Source: Notamacropus eugenii (taxonomy: Eukaryota; Chordata; Mammalia; Diprotodontia; Macropodidae). Taken from it: DNA of 64,000 nt. This document shows positions 33,840 to 44,639 of the stretch, piece after piece (positions within the stretch are counted from its first letter, which is position 1; every line of letters begins with the position of its first letter). The notes below the pieces were generated by a model. It was not told the DNA's origin. It made no database searches and saw nothing but the letters and a program-made list of their open reading frames with translations. The stretch covers positions 357,024,128-357,088,127 of the forward strand of contig NC_092873.1 in assembly GCF_028372415.1 (NCBI RefSeq), in the 5' to 3' direction. A program made the translations under genes and the position numbers.

Positions 33840-36610
33840 AGAGCAAATGGGGGGGGAGCCAAGATGGCGGAGTAGAAAGACGCACATACACATAGCTCCA
33901 AACCCACAACCCATAGAACATCTGTAAAAAGGAACTCACGGCAAATTCTGGAGCAGCAGAGGCCACAGAACAGTGGAGCGAAGATTTCTGTTCCAGAGGG
34001 ACCTGCAAACCTCTCGCAGAAGGTCCTTCATGCTGCGCGGACTAGGAGCCAAGCACAGCCCTGCCGTGCCTGCAGCACCAAGAGGAGGAGATCCAAGTAG
34101 GCTTCAGGGACGGGATCTCCAGCAGCCCAGTGGGTCCCTCCACCCAGAGGTTACAAGGGTCGGTGAGAGGGTGTCTTTGGCGGGTCGAGAGGGGAGTGCG
34201 GTGCCCCCATAACTCAGGTCCCCTTGGGAGGCAGCAGCTGAGGCATCAGCAGACCAGGTCTCCTCAAGCAGGCAGGAGCCCTGATCCATTATTGAAGGTC
34301 TCTGCATAAACCCCCTGAGGGAACTGAACCCAAGAGGTGGCCCTGCCCCCACCTGAGCACCTGAACTTAATCTCACACTGAATAGCAGCCCTGCCCCCGC
34401 CAAAGCCCTGAGGCTGGGAAGCAGCATTTGAGTCTCAGACCCCAAGTGCTGGCTGGGAGGATCAGGAGGTGAAGTGGGTGTGAGGAGAATATTCACAGGT
34501 CAAGTCACTGGCTGGGAAAATGCCCAGAAAAGGGAAAAGAAATAAGACTATAGAAGGTTACTTTTTTGGTGAACAGGCATTTCCTCCCTTCCTTTCTGAT
34601 GAGGAAGAACAATGCTTACCATCAGGCAAAGACACAGAAGTCAAGGCTTCTGTGTCCTAGCCCACCCAATGGGCTCAGGCCATGGAAGAGCTCAAAAAGA
34701 ATTTTGAAAATCAAGTTAGAGAGGTGGAGGAAAAGCTGGGAAGAGAAATGAGTGACATGAAGTCAAAGCATGAACAGCAGGTCAGCACCCTGCTAAAGAG
34801 ACCCAAAAAAATGCTGAAGAAAATAACACCTTGAAAACTAGCCTAACTCAATTGGCAAAAGAGGTTCAAAAAGCCAATGAGGAGAAGAATGCTTTCAAAA
34901 GCAGAATTAGCCAAATGGAAAAGGAGATTCAAAAGCTCACTGAAGAAAATAGTTCTTTCAAAATTAGAATGGCACAGATGGAGGCTAATGACTTTACGAG
35001 AAAGCAAGAAATCACAAAACAAAACCAAAAGACTGAGAAAATGGAAGATAATGTGAAATATCTCATTGGAAAAACAACAGACCTGGAAAATAGACCCAGG
35101 AGAGACAATTTAAAAATTATGGGACTACCTGAAAGCCATGATCAAAAAAAAAAGCCTAGACATCATCTTTCATGAAATTATCAAGGAAAACTGCCCTGAG
35201 ATTCTAGAACCAGAGGGCAAAATAAATATTCAAGGAATCCACAGAACACCTCCTGAAAGAGATCCAAAAAGAGAAACTCCTAGGAACATTGTGACCAAAT
35301 TCCAGAGTTACCAGATCAAGGAGAAAATATTGCAAGCAGCTAGAAAGAAATAATTCAAGTATTGTGGAAACACAATCAGGATAACACAAGATCTAGCAGC
35401 TTCTACATTAAGGGATCGAAGGGCATGGAATAGGATATTCCAGAAGTCAAAGGAAGTAGGACTAAAACCAAGAATCACCTACCCAGCAAAACTGAGTATA
35501 ATACTTCAGGGGAAAAATTGGTCTTTCAATGAAATAGAGGACTTTCAAGCATTCTTGATGAAAAGACCAGAGCTGAAAAGAAAATTTGACTTTCAAACAC
35601 AAGAATGAAGAGAAGCATGAAAAGGTAAACAGCAAAGAGAAGTCATAAGGGACTTACTAAAGTTGAACTGTTTACATTCCTACATGGAAAGACAATATTT
35701 GTAACTCTTGAAACTTTTCAGTATCTGGGTATTGGGTGGGAGTACACACACACAAATGCACACGCACACTCACACACACATAGAGACAGAATGCACAGAG
35801 TGAATTGAAGAGGATGGGATCATATCTTAACAAAATGAAATCAAGCAGTGAGAGAGAAATATATTGGGAGGAGAAAGGGAGAAATGGAATGGGGCAAATT
35901 ATCTCTCATAAAAGAGGCAAGCAAAGACTTATTAGTGGAGGGATAAAGAGGGGAGGTGAGAGAAAAACATGAAGTTTACTCTCATCACATTCCACTAAAG
36001 GAAGGAATAAAATGCACACTCATTTTGGTATGAAAACCTATCTTACAATACAGGAAAGTGGGGGATAAGGGGATAAGCAGGGTGGGGGGCATGATGGAAG
36101 GGAGGGCATGGGGAGGAGGGAGCAATTTGAGGTCGACACTCATGGGGAGGGACAGGATCAAAAGAGAATAGAAGTAATGGGGGGCAGGATAGGATGGAGG
36201 GAAATATAGTTAGTCTTATACAACACGACTATTATGGAAGTCATTTGCAAAACTACACAGATTTGGCCTATATTGAATTGCTTGCCTTCCAAAGGGAAGG
36301 GGTGGGGAGGGTGGGAGGTCAAGAAGTTGGAACTCAAAGTGTTAGGAACAACTGTCGAGTACTGTTCTTGCCACTAGGAAATAAGAAATACAGGTAAAGG
36401 GGTATAGAAAGTTATCTGGCCCTACAGGACAAAAGAGAAGATGGAGACAAGGGCAGAGAGGGATGATAGAAGAGAGAGCAGATTGGTGATAGGGGCAATT
36501 AGAATGCTTGGTGTTTGGGAGGGGGGGAGGGGATAAAAGGGGAGAAAATTTGGAACCCAAAATTTTGTTAAAATGAATGTTAAATAAATAAATATAGAGA
36601 GAGAGCAAAT
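33840..36610 (+). mobile_element. HAL1 element (copy 2), complete, inverted relative to copy 1
   Basis: The element runs from 33849 to about 36590, between copies of AGAGCAAAT (33840-33848 and 36602-36610). It starts with G-rich bases and GAGCCAAGATGGCGGAGTAG, has a GC-rich 5' UTR, an ORF1 starting at 34521 (MPRKGKRNKTIEGYFFGEQ), and a 3' UTR ending in AATGAATGTTAAATAAATAA. There is no ORF2. ORF1 is broken by a TAG near 34660, a frameshift in the A-run near 35143-35152, and the TAA at 35351-35353 shared with copy 1. Confidence 0.92.
34521..35607 (+). pseudogene. HAL1 ORF1 (copy 2), interrupted
   Basis: Pieces at 34831-35175 and 35138-35353 encode the coiled coil (LTQLAKEVQKANEEKN), the RRM (TTDLENRPRRDNLKIMGLPE) and the C-terminal domain (HRTPPERDPKRETP, KEKILQAARKK). 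The N-terminal half differs from copy 1 at many residues; the C-terminal part is identical. Confidence 0.88.
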
Positions 36611-37465
36611 AGATGCTTATGGGGGAAAATGTTTATGACAATTTGTTAAGTGAAAAATATGTAAATTGGAGTAAGGACTCAGAGCTAATTGTTTAATGAA
36701 TTAGAAAGATGTTGTAATTTTACTAATTTATAACCTCAAAAAATATTCTTTAAAGGCCATATAATTGGCAGTGAGAGAAGTGATAAAGAAAATGAATTAG
36801 TAGCTGATAGAGAGAAGGATAATCACATCAGCTAAGATCAATGTGGTCAGTCCTAACACCTGCTATGAAGGTATGAGATTGGAAAAATAAGAGTGGACAG
36901 CAGTTCATCTTTTCTGCTTTTGGTAATCAGTTACTTAATGGGTGTCATAAAATTTCTAAAGCTGGAAAGGATCATCCCTGTCATCTTGTCAATGATTATA
37001 AAAGGCAAATATTCTCATCATCTCTTGGAAAGACTTAATGTTCATCTAAACTAAACTTGTAGTCTGATGACCTGTTAAGGAAGGTGTGTGTCCTGCCCAG
37101 CTGCTAGACTAAAGGCTACTTGCAATTAACAACTGTTTGGTCTTAACAGAATAGCAAACATCTAAAGATAATCTCACTTAGATCTGGCTAGTAAAGAGGA
37201 GGGAGAGAGTCTGCAATCATTTCCATGAAAACTGTACCTTTGCAGGGGTTGGGTAGGGGGCACCTGCCCCTAATTTCTGATATTTACATTGGGGGATAAT
37301 AAGAATAAGAAGAAGCTTAATGTGTCATACTTAGTGCAATAGCTATTGTGAGGAATATAGTTTTTACCTTTACACAGGAAACCAACCATTCAATATCACA
37401 TTTCAATTATATTTTTAAATACTGTATGATAGGGAGACTGAAATAAATATTTTATTTCATTCTTC
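36611..37465. other. Intergenic, no gene recognised
   Basis: AT-rich DNA between two HAL1 insertions. I see neither a coding frame nor a repeat I can name. Confidence 0.5.
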
Positions 37466-38292
37466 ATTTCCTTTTTTTTAAAAAGTTATTTATTTTTAGT
37501 TTTCAAATTTACTTACACATGTAAAAGCAATTTTTAACATTCTTTTTTTAAAACTTTGAGTTCCATTTTCTTTCTTTTCCTCCCTCCCCACCCATCCCCA
37601 CTGAAAAGGCAGACAATTCAATATAGGTTATAAATGTCAAGTTATGTAAAACACTTCCAAAACAGTCATGTTGTGAAAGACTTACTGTATTTGCTTTCAT
37701 TCTATCCTGCCTCCCATTTACTCTGTTCTTTCTTTTGACTCTATTCTTCCTCAAAAATGTTTACTTCTAATTACCCCCTCCTCCCACTGGCCCTCCCTTC
37801 TATCATCCTCCAACCCCCACTTATCCCTTTTCCCCCTACTTTTCTGTAATGTACGATAGATTTTCATAGCAAATTGAGTATGCATGTTATTCTCTCCTTA
37901 AGTCAAATGTGGTGAGATTAAGGTTCACTCTTTCCCTCTCACCTCCCCCTCTTTCTCTCCATTGAAAAAGCTTTTTCTTCTCTCTTTTATGTGAGAGATA
38001 ATTTACCCCACTCTATTTCTCCCTTTCTCCTCCCGATATGTTCCTCTCTCACCCCTTAATTTTATCATTTTAGATATCATCTCTTTATATTCAACTCACC
38101 CTATGCCCTCTGTCTATACATATGTAATCCCTCCAACTACTCTAATAGTGAGAAAAGTCTCAAGAGTTACAAATATCTTTCCATGTAGGAACGTAAACAG
38201 TTCAACTTTAGTAAGTCCCTTATGATTTCTCTTGCCTATTTAACTTTTCATATTTCTCTCAATTTCTGTGTTTGAAAGTCAAATTTTCTATT

Positions 38293-38788
38293 CAGTTCTG
38301 GTCTCTTTTTTTTTTTGTATTTAAATTTGTTTATTTGTTTTCAACATTCATTTACACAAAATTATGGGTTCCAAATTTTCTCCCCATTTCTCCCCTCTCC
38401 CCACCCCCAAACACCAAGCATTGTAATTACCCCTATCACCAATCTGTCCTCCCTTCTAACATCCTTCTCTTCCCTTATCCCCATCTTCTCTTTTGTCCTG
38501 TAGAGCAAGATAAATTTCTGTACCCCATTACCTGTATTTCTTATTTCCTAGTTGCAAGAACAATACCCAACAGTTGTTCCTAAAATGTTGAGTTCCAGCA
38601 TCATGTTTTTTCTCTCACCTCCCCACTATTTCCCTCCACTGAAAAGTCTTTTACTTGCCTCTTTTATGAGAGATAATATGCCCCGTTCCATTTCTCCCTT
38701 TCTCCTCCCAACATATTTCTCTCTCACTTCTTAATTTCATTATTTTACGATATGATCCCATCCTATTCAATTCACCCTGTGCTCTCTA

Positions 38789-38834
<46 letters not shown>

Positions 38835-40820
38835 CCCACCAACTACCCAGATACTGAAAAAAGTTTCAAGAGTTACAAATATTGTCTTTCCCTGTAGGAA
38901 TGTAAAAAGTTCAACTTTAGTAAGTCCCTTATGATTTCTCTTTGCTGTTTACCTTTTCAAGCTTCTCTTGATTCTTGTGTTTGAAAGTCAAGTTTTCTTT
39001 TCAGTTCTGGTCTTTTCATCAAGAATGCTTGAAAGTCCTCTATTTCATTGAAAGACCATTTTCTCCCCTGAAGTATTATACTCAGTTTTGCTGGGTAGGT
39101 GATTCTTGGTTTTAGTCCTAGTTCCTTTGACTTCTGGAATATTATATTCCACATCCTTCTATCCCTTAATGTAGAAGCTGGTAGATCTTGTGTTATCCTG
39201 ATTGTATTTTCATAATACTTGAATTGTTTCTTTCTAGCTGCTTGCAATATTTTCTCCTTGACCTGGAACCTCTGGAATTTGGCCACAATGTTCCTAGGAG
39301 TTTCTCTTTTTGGATCTCTTTCAGGAGGTGATCGGTGGATTCTTTAAATATTTATTTTTTCCCCCTGGTTCTAGAATATTAGGGCAGTTTTCCTTGATAA
39401 TTTCATGAAAGATGATGTCTAGGCTCTTTTTTTGATCATGGCTTTTAGGTAGTCCTATAATTTTTAAATTGTCTCTCCTGGATCTATTTTCCAGGTCAGT
39501 TGTTTTTCCAATGAGATATTTCACATTATCTTCCATTTTTTCATTCTTTTGGTTTTGTTTTATAATCTCTTGGTTTCTCATAAAGTCATTAGCCTCCATC
39601 TGTTCCATTCTAATTTTGAAAGAACTATTTTCTTCAGTGAGCTTTTGAACCTACTTTTCCATTTGGCTAATTCTGCTTTTGAAAGCATTCTTCTCCTCAT
39701 TGGCTTCTTGAACCTCTTTTGCCAATTGAGTTAGCCTATTTTTCAAGGTGTTATTTTCTTCAGCATTTTTTGGGTCCCCTTTAGCAAGGTGTTGACCTGC
39801 TTTCCATGCTTTTCTTGCATCTCTCTCATTTCTCTTCCCAGTTTTTCCTCCACCTCTCTTATTTGATTTTCAAAGTCCTTTTTCATCTCTTACATGGTCT
39901 GAGACCATTGAATATTTATTTTGGATGTTTGGGATGGTAAGCATTATTCTTCCTCAACCTAAAAGGATGGGAGGAGATATCTGTTCACCAAGAAAGTAAC
40001 CTTCCATAGTCTTATTTTTTTTCCCTTTTTGGGGAATTTTCCCAATCAGTTGCTTGACTTTTGGGTCCTTTGTCAAGAGTAGAATATACTCTGGGAATCT
40101 GTAAGATTTCAGTTCCTCCAAGGTGGCACAATCAAGCATGTACTGATCTGGATTCAGGGAGGGATTTTTGTGCCCAAAATCTTAGCAATTACCTCTCCAC
40201 AGCTGCCTGGCCTCCAGTTCTGCCAAGTCAGCACTGGGGGATGATTTTCAGATAAGCAGGATGGGCAGGGCTGCCATTCAGTGTGAGACAAAGACCAGCT
40301 CCCCCAGGCCCTCCACAAAGAGGCGAGGCAAGAATAGGCTCTTCAGTGCCTCCATGGTTTTTATGCTCCAGCAGTGGAAGCAGCTGCTGCACCTGCTAAT
40401 GTGGTCTCTGTGGCAGCTGCCTAAGGCCAGAGCTATGGGAAGGCCCTTCTCCCTTCCTGGTCAACTGAAAAAACCCTGTCACTGACCTTTGGAGCCTGTG
40501 GGTTGAGGGATTTGTGGACCTGCTGCTGCTGTGACTGGAGATTCTGCGCCCAAGGGCTGTTCATGAGCTGGGTGCCATTTCCAAGGCTGGGCTGGGTTCT
40601 GCTCCACGTCCCATGCAACAGACATTTCCTGTGTGCCTTTCAGTTCACCCTGGGCTGGAAATCTCCTCCACTCTGTTGTTGTCCACTTCTACACCTCCAA
40701 AATTTGTTGAGAGTCCCTCTCTACCGGTATTTTATGGGCTGTGTGTGGAGAGTCCCCGTATCTGTGTCTTTCTACTCTGCCATCTTGGCTCCACCCCCAC
40801 CCCCCCCCCAGTTCTGCTCT
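38293..40820 (-). mobile_element. HAL1 nested inside the older HAL1
   Basis: The element is 38305-40808 with a 12-nt target duplication that has one mismatch, CAGTTCTGSTCT (38293-38304 and 40809-40820). It has a 5' GGAGCCAAGATGG start, a 5' UTR, ORF1 pieces at 40139-39321 (IPQKGKKNKTMEGYFLGEQI, then TTDLENRSRRDNLKIIGLPK) and 39286-38957 (KEKILQAARKKQFKYYENTI), then a 3' UTR containing a TG microsatellite. No ORF2. Confidence 0.88.
38791..38831. repeat. (TG)n microsatellite
   Basis: About 20 TG units at the microsatellite position of the HAL1 3' UTR. Confidence 0.95.
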
Positions 40821-42461
40821 TTTCATCAAGAATGCTTGAAAGTTCTCTGTTTCACTGAATGACCATTCCCCCCCCCCCCCCAAAGTATTATACTCAGTTT
40901 TGCTGGATAGGTGATTCTTGGTTTTAATCTTAGCTCCTTTGGCCTCCGGAATATCATATTCCAAGCCCTGAGATCCCTTAATGTAGAAACTGCTAGATCT
41001 TGTGTTATCCCACAATACACAAATTGTTTCTTTTTCACGACTTGTAATATTTTCTCCTTGACCTGGGAGTTCTGGAATTTGGCTACAATATTCCTAGAAG
41101 TTTTCCTTTCAGAATGTCTTTCAGAAGGCAATCAGTAGATTCTTTCAATATCTATTTGAACCTCTGGTTCTAGAACATCAGGGCAGCTTTCCTTGATAAT
41201 TTCTTGTAAGATAATGTCTAGGCTCTTTTTTTTTTATCATGGATTTCAAGTAGTCCAAATTTTTAAATTTGTGTCCTGTATCTATTTTTCAGGTCAGTAT
41301 TTTGATTTTGTTTTATAATTTCTTGATTTTTCATAAAGTCATCAGCTTCCATTTGCTCCATTCTAATCTTTAAGAAATTATTTTCTTTGGTGAGCTTTTG
41401 GACTTTTTTTTCCATCTGGCCAATTCTGCTTTTTAAGGCATTCTCCTCATTGGCTTTTTTGATCTCTTTTGCCATTTGGGTTAGTCTATTTTTTAAAGTA
41501 TTAATTTCTTCAGCATTTTTTGGGTCCCCTGTAGCAAACAGTTGACTTGTTTTTCATGATTTATTTCCCCAATTTTTGCTCTACTTCTCTTATTTGATTT
41601 TTAAAATTCTTTCTGACCTCTTCAAAGGCCTGAGACCAATTCATATTTCTCTTCAGGTCTTTGGATGAAAGACCTTTGAATTTGTTGTCTTCTTCTGTTT
41701 ATATATTTTGGTCTTCCTTGTCACCAAAATAAGATTCTATAGTCTGATTCCTTTTTTGGTTTTTGCTCAATTCTCCAGGCATTTACTTGATTTTTGAGCT
41801 TTTTGGTCAAGGTAGTTCTCTACTTTCAATGGGGGTGGGGGAGTGCACTGTCAGTCGCTTGGTCCCCCCACAATTTGTAGGCTTAGAGCTCCAGAAACAG
41901 CTGCTGCTGCTGCCCCTGCTGCTGTGGGATCCTTTGCTTCCTCCACCACCTTGGGACTGGATTCAGACCAGTATACTCTCTCACATAGTTCCCATAGATT
42001 TTCCCCACTGACCTTTCACTTTGTCCTTTTTGTTTTGGGGTTGTAAAGTCTGAGAACTGCTGCAGGTGCCAAAGATTCAGTAACCTGAGGCCTGCTCAGG
42101 TCCCATCTCTGCAGGTGTAGCCCATGCTAAACTGCATTTTGCTTCCAGCATGGCACAATATACACTTCCTGTTGACCTTCTAGGCTATCTTGGGCTGGAG
42201 ATTTGCTTTACTCCATCAGTCTCTGGGTTCTGCAGTTCAAGAATTTGTTTAGAGTCATTTTTTTTTTTTGCAGGATTTTGACTCGGCTTTGGAGGAGAGC
42301 TCTAGCAAGTCAGTGTTTTTACTCCATCATCTTGGCTCCACTCCCCTGAGATGCATTGTCTTAAACATATGTATGAAACACATCAAGAAATGAACTGAGA
42401 ATGAATGTTCAAAAATAAAAAAAGAGTCAACAATGCTATTTTTTTCTATTCAAGATAGTGA

Positions 42462-42705
42462 AGTTTTATTTAGAAAAAGATGATAAGAGCTAGAAAAATC
42501 ATTATTAAACAGAAATTCAATGGGAAACTTTGGGTGGGTGAGGAATTTAGGGATTTGGTTAGCTTTTCAGTTGTCAGATCAGAGTAAAGTTACAATAGAT
42601 GTTCATATGTGAGGGAGAGGACAAAAAAGGTAGCTGTTTGGGCAAAAGCTCCTGAGAATGAAGTTTCAAATTGAGTACATGTGGTTCTCTTCATATTTGA
42701 GTGAC
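42462..42705 (-). pseudogene. Relic of a KRTAP4-like 3' flank, coding part lost
   Basis: Read in the plus direction, this stretch lines up with the 3' flank of the KRTAP4-like gene (17220-17480) in the same order: AGTTTTATTTAGAAA / AGTTTTATGTAGAAA, GATGATAAGA / GATGATGAGA, GTCAGATCAGAGTA / GACAGATCTGAATA, AGGTAGCTGTTTGGGCA / AGGTGGCTGCTTAGGCA, and CAAATTGAGTACATGTGG / CAATTTGTGCTCATGTGG. The coding region should follow within about 120 bases to the right, but an L1 fragment begins at 42712 and no cysteine-rich sequence is found beyond it. It is evidence for a former duplicate of the KRTAP4-like gene. Confidence 0.6.
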
Positions 42706-42711
42706 TTCAAT

Positions 42712-42955
42712 CATATAAACAAGAAAAAGAGAAAGTAAAAAACAAACCAAAAGCAAAACCAAAAAAGCAGTATGCCTTGATCTGCATTGAGATTCCATCA
42801 ATTTGTTGTCTGGAGTTGGATAAGATTTTTCATCATAGGTCCTTCAGAATCGTCTTGGAACTTTGTGTTGTTGAGAATAGCTTAGTTAATTAGTGTATAA
42901 TATTATTATGACTATGTACAATGTATTATTGGTCCCAGCCCTTTTCTGCCTACTT
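42712..42955 (-). mobile_element. L1 LINE 3' UTR fragment
   Basis: It holds the CTGCATTGAGATTCCATC, CATCATAGGTCCTTCAGAA and TTGTTGAGAATAGC blocks in minus orientation, as at 9.1 and 31.4 kb. It ends the KRTAP4-like relic. Confidence 0.75.
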
Positions 42956-43019
42956 CCTTCTGAAAAGCACAGTTTTCAGAATATTGGAAGATTTATTTGA
43001 AAGCAGCAGAATAGAAAAA

Positions 43020-43135
43020 AAAAACTTTTATTAAGTGCTTTCTGTGGATCAAGCATGGTGTGAGATTCTGGAGATAAAAGTTAGGAAGCTAGAAAATCCC
43101 TATTTACAAAGAACTCATATTCTAATATGGGGGGA
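43020..43135 (+). repeat. THER/MIR-like repeat
   Basis: CTTTTATTAAGTGCTTTCTG, then AGATTCTGGAGATAAAAGTT and AAAGAACTCATATTCTAATA: same family as 11.73 kb. Confidence 0.65.
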
Positions 43136-43142
43136 AATAAAT

Positions 43143-43385
43143 AGAATGCTAAGCCTGAAGTCAGGAGGAACCAAGTTCAAATCCAGTCTTAAACACTTAA
43201 TGGTTGTGTGACCCTGGGCAAGTCACTTAAGCTCTCTTACCCTGAGTTTCCTCAACTATAAAGTGGGAATCATAATGACATCTACACCACAGGGTTGTTT
43301 GAAAGATCTAATTGGATAATATTTATAAAATATTAACATAGTACCTAGTACATTGTAAGTGCTCAATAAATGCTTATTCCTTTCG
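43143..43385 (+). mobile_element. CORE-SINE
   Basis: AGCCTGAAGTCAGGAGGA, CAAGTTCAAATCCAGTC, TGTGTGACCCTGGGCAAGTC, GTTTCCTCAACTATAAAGTG and the tail GTAAGTGCTCAATAAATGCT: a well-preserved SINE on the plus strand. Confidence 0.9.
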
Positions 43386-43831
43386 CCTTACCTTTGGGTG
43401 CAATGACAGAATGGATGGTGAAGTCCATGAGACCTTAGGATATAGCAGCAAGTCAGATGTTCACAGGTGCCTTGTGGAGACAGTAGCAAGGTAGAAGTCA
43501 GTGATATTGACTAGAAATTAGGCAGCAATTTCAGGAAAAGCGGTAAAAGCCAGTGCTGTACAATTGTAGAAGAATGATTGTTAATTGATGTCTTCCAAGC
43601 AGTTTGCGTGAACATGTCCTTTACTGATAACTATTAGGAAGAGGGGAGTAGACCTGCACGTTAAGGGAAATCTATTTCTAGCAGGAATGGAAGTAGAAGA
43701 GAGGGGAGTAATTCTTGGTTGGAACTGGACAACTGATTCTCAAGGTGGCTTGAAGAAAAACTGAGACTTTTGTATTACTTCTGGTGGCATGGTTTCTATG
43801 GTAGAAATCCTATTGATTCATGCTGTTTTTG

Positions 43832-44235
43832 TTCATCTTTTATTCTCTAAAAGGACCAATGACATCTTGAGGATAATATCTTGACTTTTGCTTGGGTTGG
43901 ATTTAAGTGAGGCAGAGCTGCTGAAAGTCATCAACATCCCTCTGTCCTCCAGAGTCATTGTAGTCTAGTGGCAAGATCAGAGTCATAATGCCTGGTAAAG
44001 ACCCAGGATGCAGTGGTTGATCTTGGTCTTTCTAAATTAAGGTCTTTTCCAGGTCTCAGTTTGTGTGAGGTCACACCCATTCAATGACTAAGGGCTAGGT
44101 AAAGATTGAGACAAAAGAGAACCTAATTTGTCATCACAAAGACATCAATCTGAAAGGGGTAGACCCCTTGAGTTTCTGGCTAGAACAGAAAACAGTTGCT
44201 GTTTACACATTAAAACTAAACAATTGGCCATTCAA
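43832..44235 (+). repeat. Unclassified dispersed repeat, copy 1
   Basis: Blocks AAAAGGACCAATGACATCTT, CTTGACTTTTGCTTGGGTTG, CCTCCAGAGTCATTG, CCAGGATGCAGTGGT, TCACACCCATTCAATGACTA and GAACAGAAAACAGTTGCTGT recur in the same order at 55.21 kb and reversed at 46.93 kb. It is non-coding, and I cannot name the family. Confidence 0.65.
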
Positions 44236-44433
44236 TGAAAGCCAGAGTGATTTGACTTTAAAGGTTTAGACAAGTAACTCCATTTAAATCATAATGGGCC
44301 TTTTAAAAGCCTGTTGTTATTTTTTTTCAGAGCTTATAGTTTAAGAAATTAAGATGAAAACTGTACAGGATAAAAAGTAAATTATCCCAGTTTTATAAAA
44401 AGCATAATGGTAAGGAGAAAGAGAAGGAGTAAT

Positions 44434-44612
44434 GGAAGAAGAAGGAAAGAAGAAGAAGAAGAAGAAGAAGAAGAAGAAGAAGAAGAAGAAGAAGAAGAAG
44501 AAGAAGAAGAAGAAGAAGAAGAGAGGAGGAGGAGGAGGAGGAGGAGGAGGAGGAGGAGGAGGAGGAGGAGGAGGAGGAGGAGGAGGAGGAGGAGGAGGAG
44601 GAGGAGGAGAAA
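44434..44612. repeat. 179-nt all-purine tract: (GAA)n then (GGA)n
   Basis: The plus strand has only A and G for 179 bases: about 25 GAA units (44447-44522), then about 29 GGA units (44523-44609). Long frames of glutamate, arginine, lysine or glycine here, and of leucine or serine on the other strand, are products of the repeat, not genes. Confidence 0.97.
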
Positions 44613-44639
44613 TAGAATTTCCCAGTTTCTGCTCAAATT

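Larger units (their letters stand above)
37468..42347 (-). mobile_element. Older HAL1, split by a second HAL1
   Basis: Its 3' UTR lies at about 37490-38304 and the rest at 40821-42347, ending at the 5' GGAGTGGAGCCAAGATGATG start. Without the insert it is about 2.35 kb and has no ORF2. ORF1 pieces survive at 40826-41131 and 41263-41475 (coiled coil NEENALKSRIGQMEKKVQ). The 5' UTR at 41.8-42.3 kb is much diverged. The 3' UTR edge is approximate. Confidence 0.8.
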
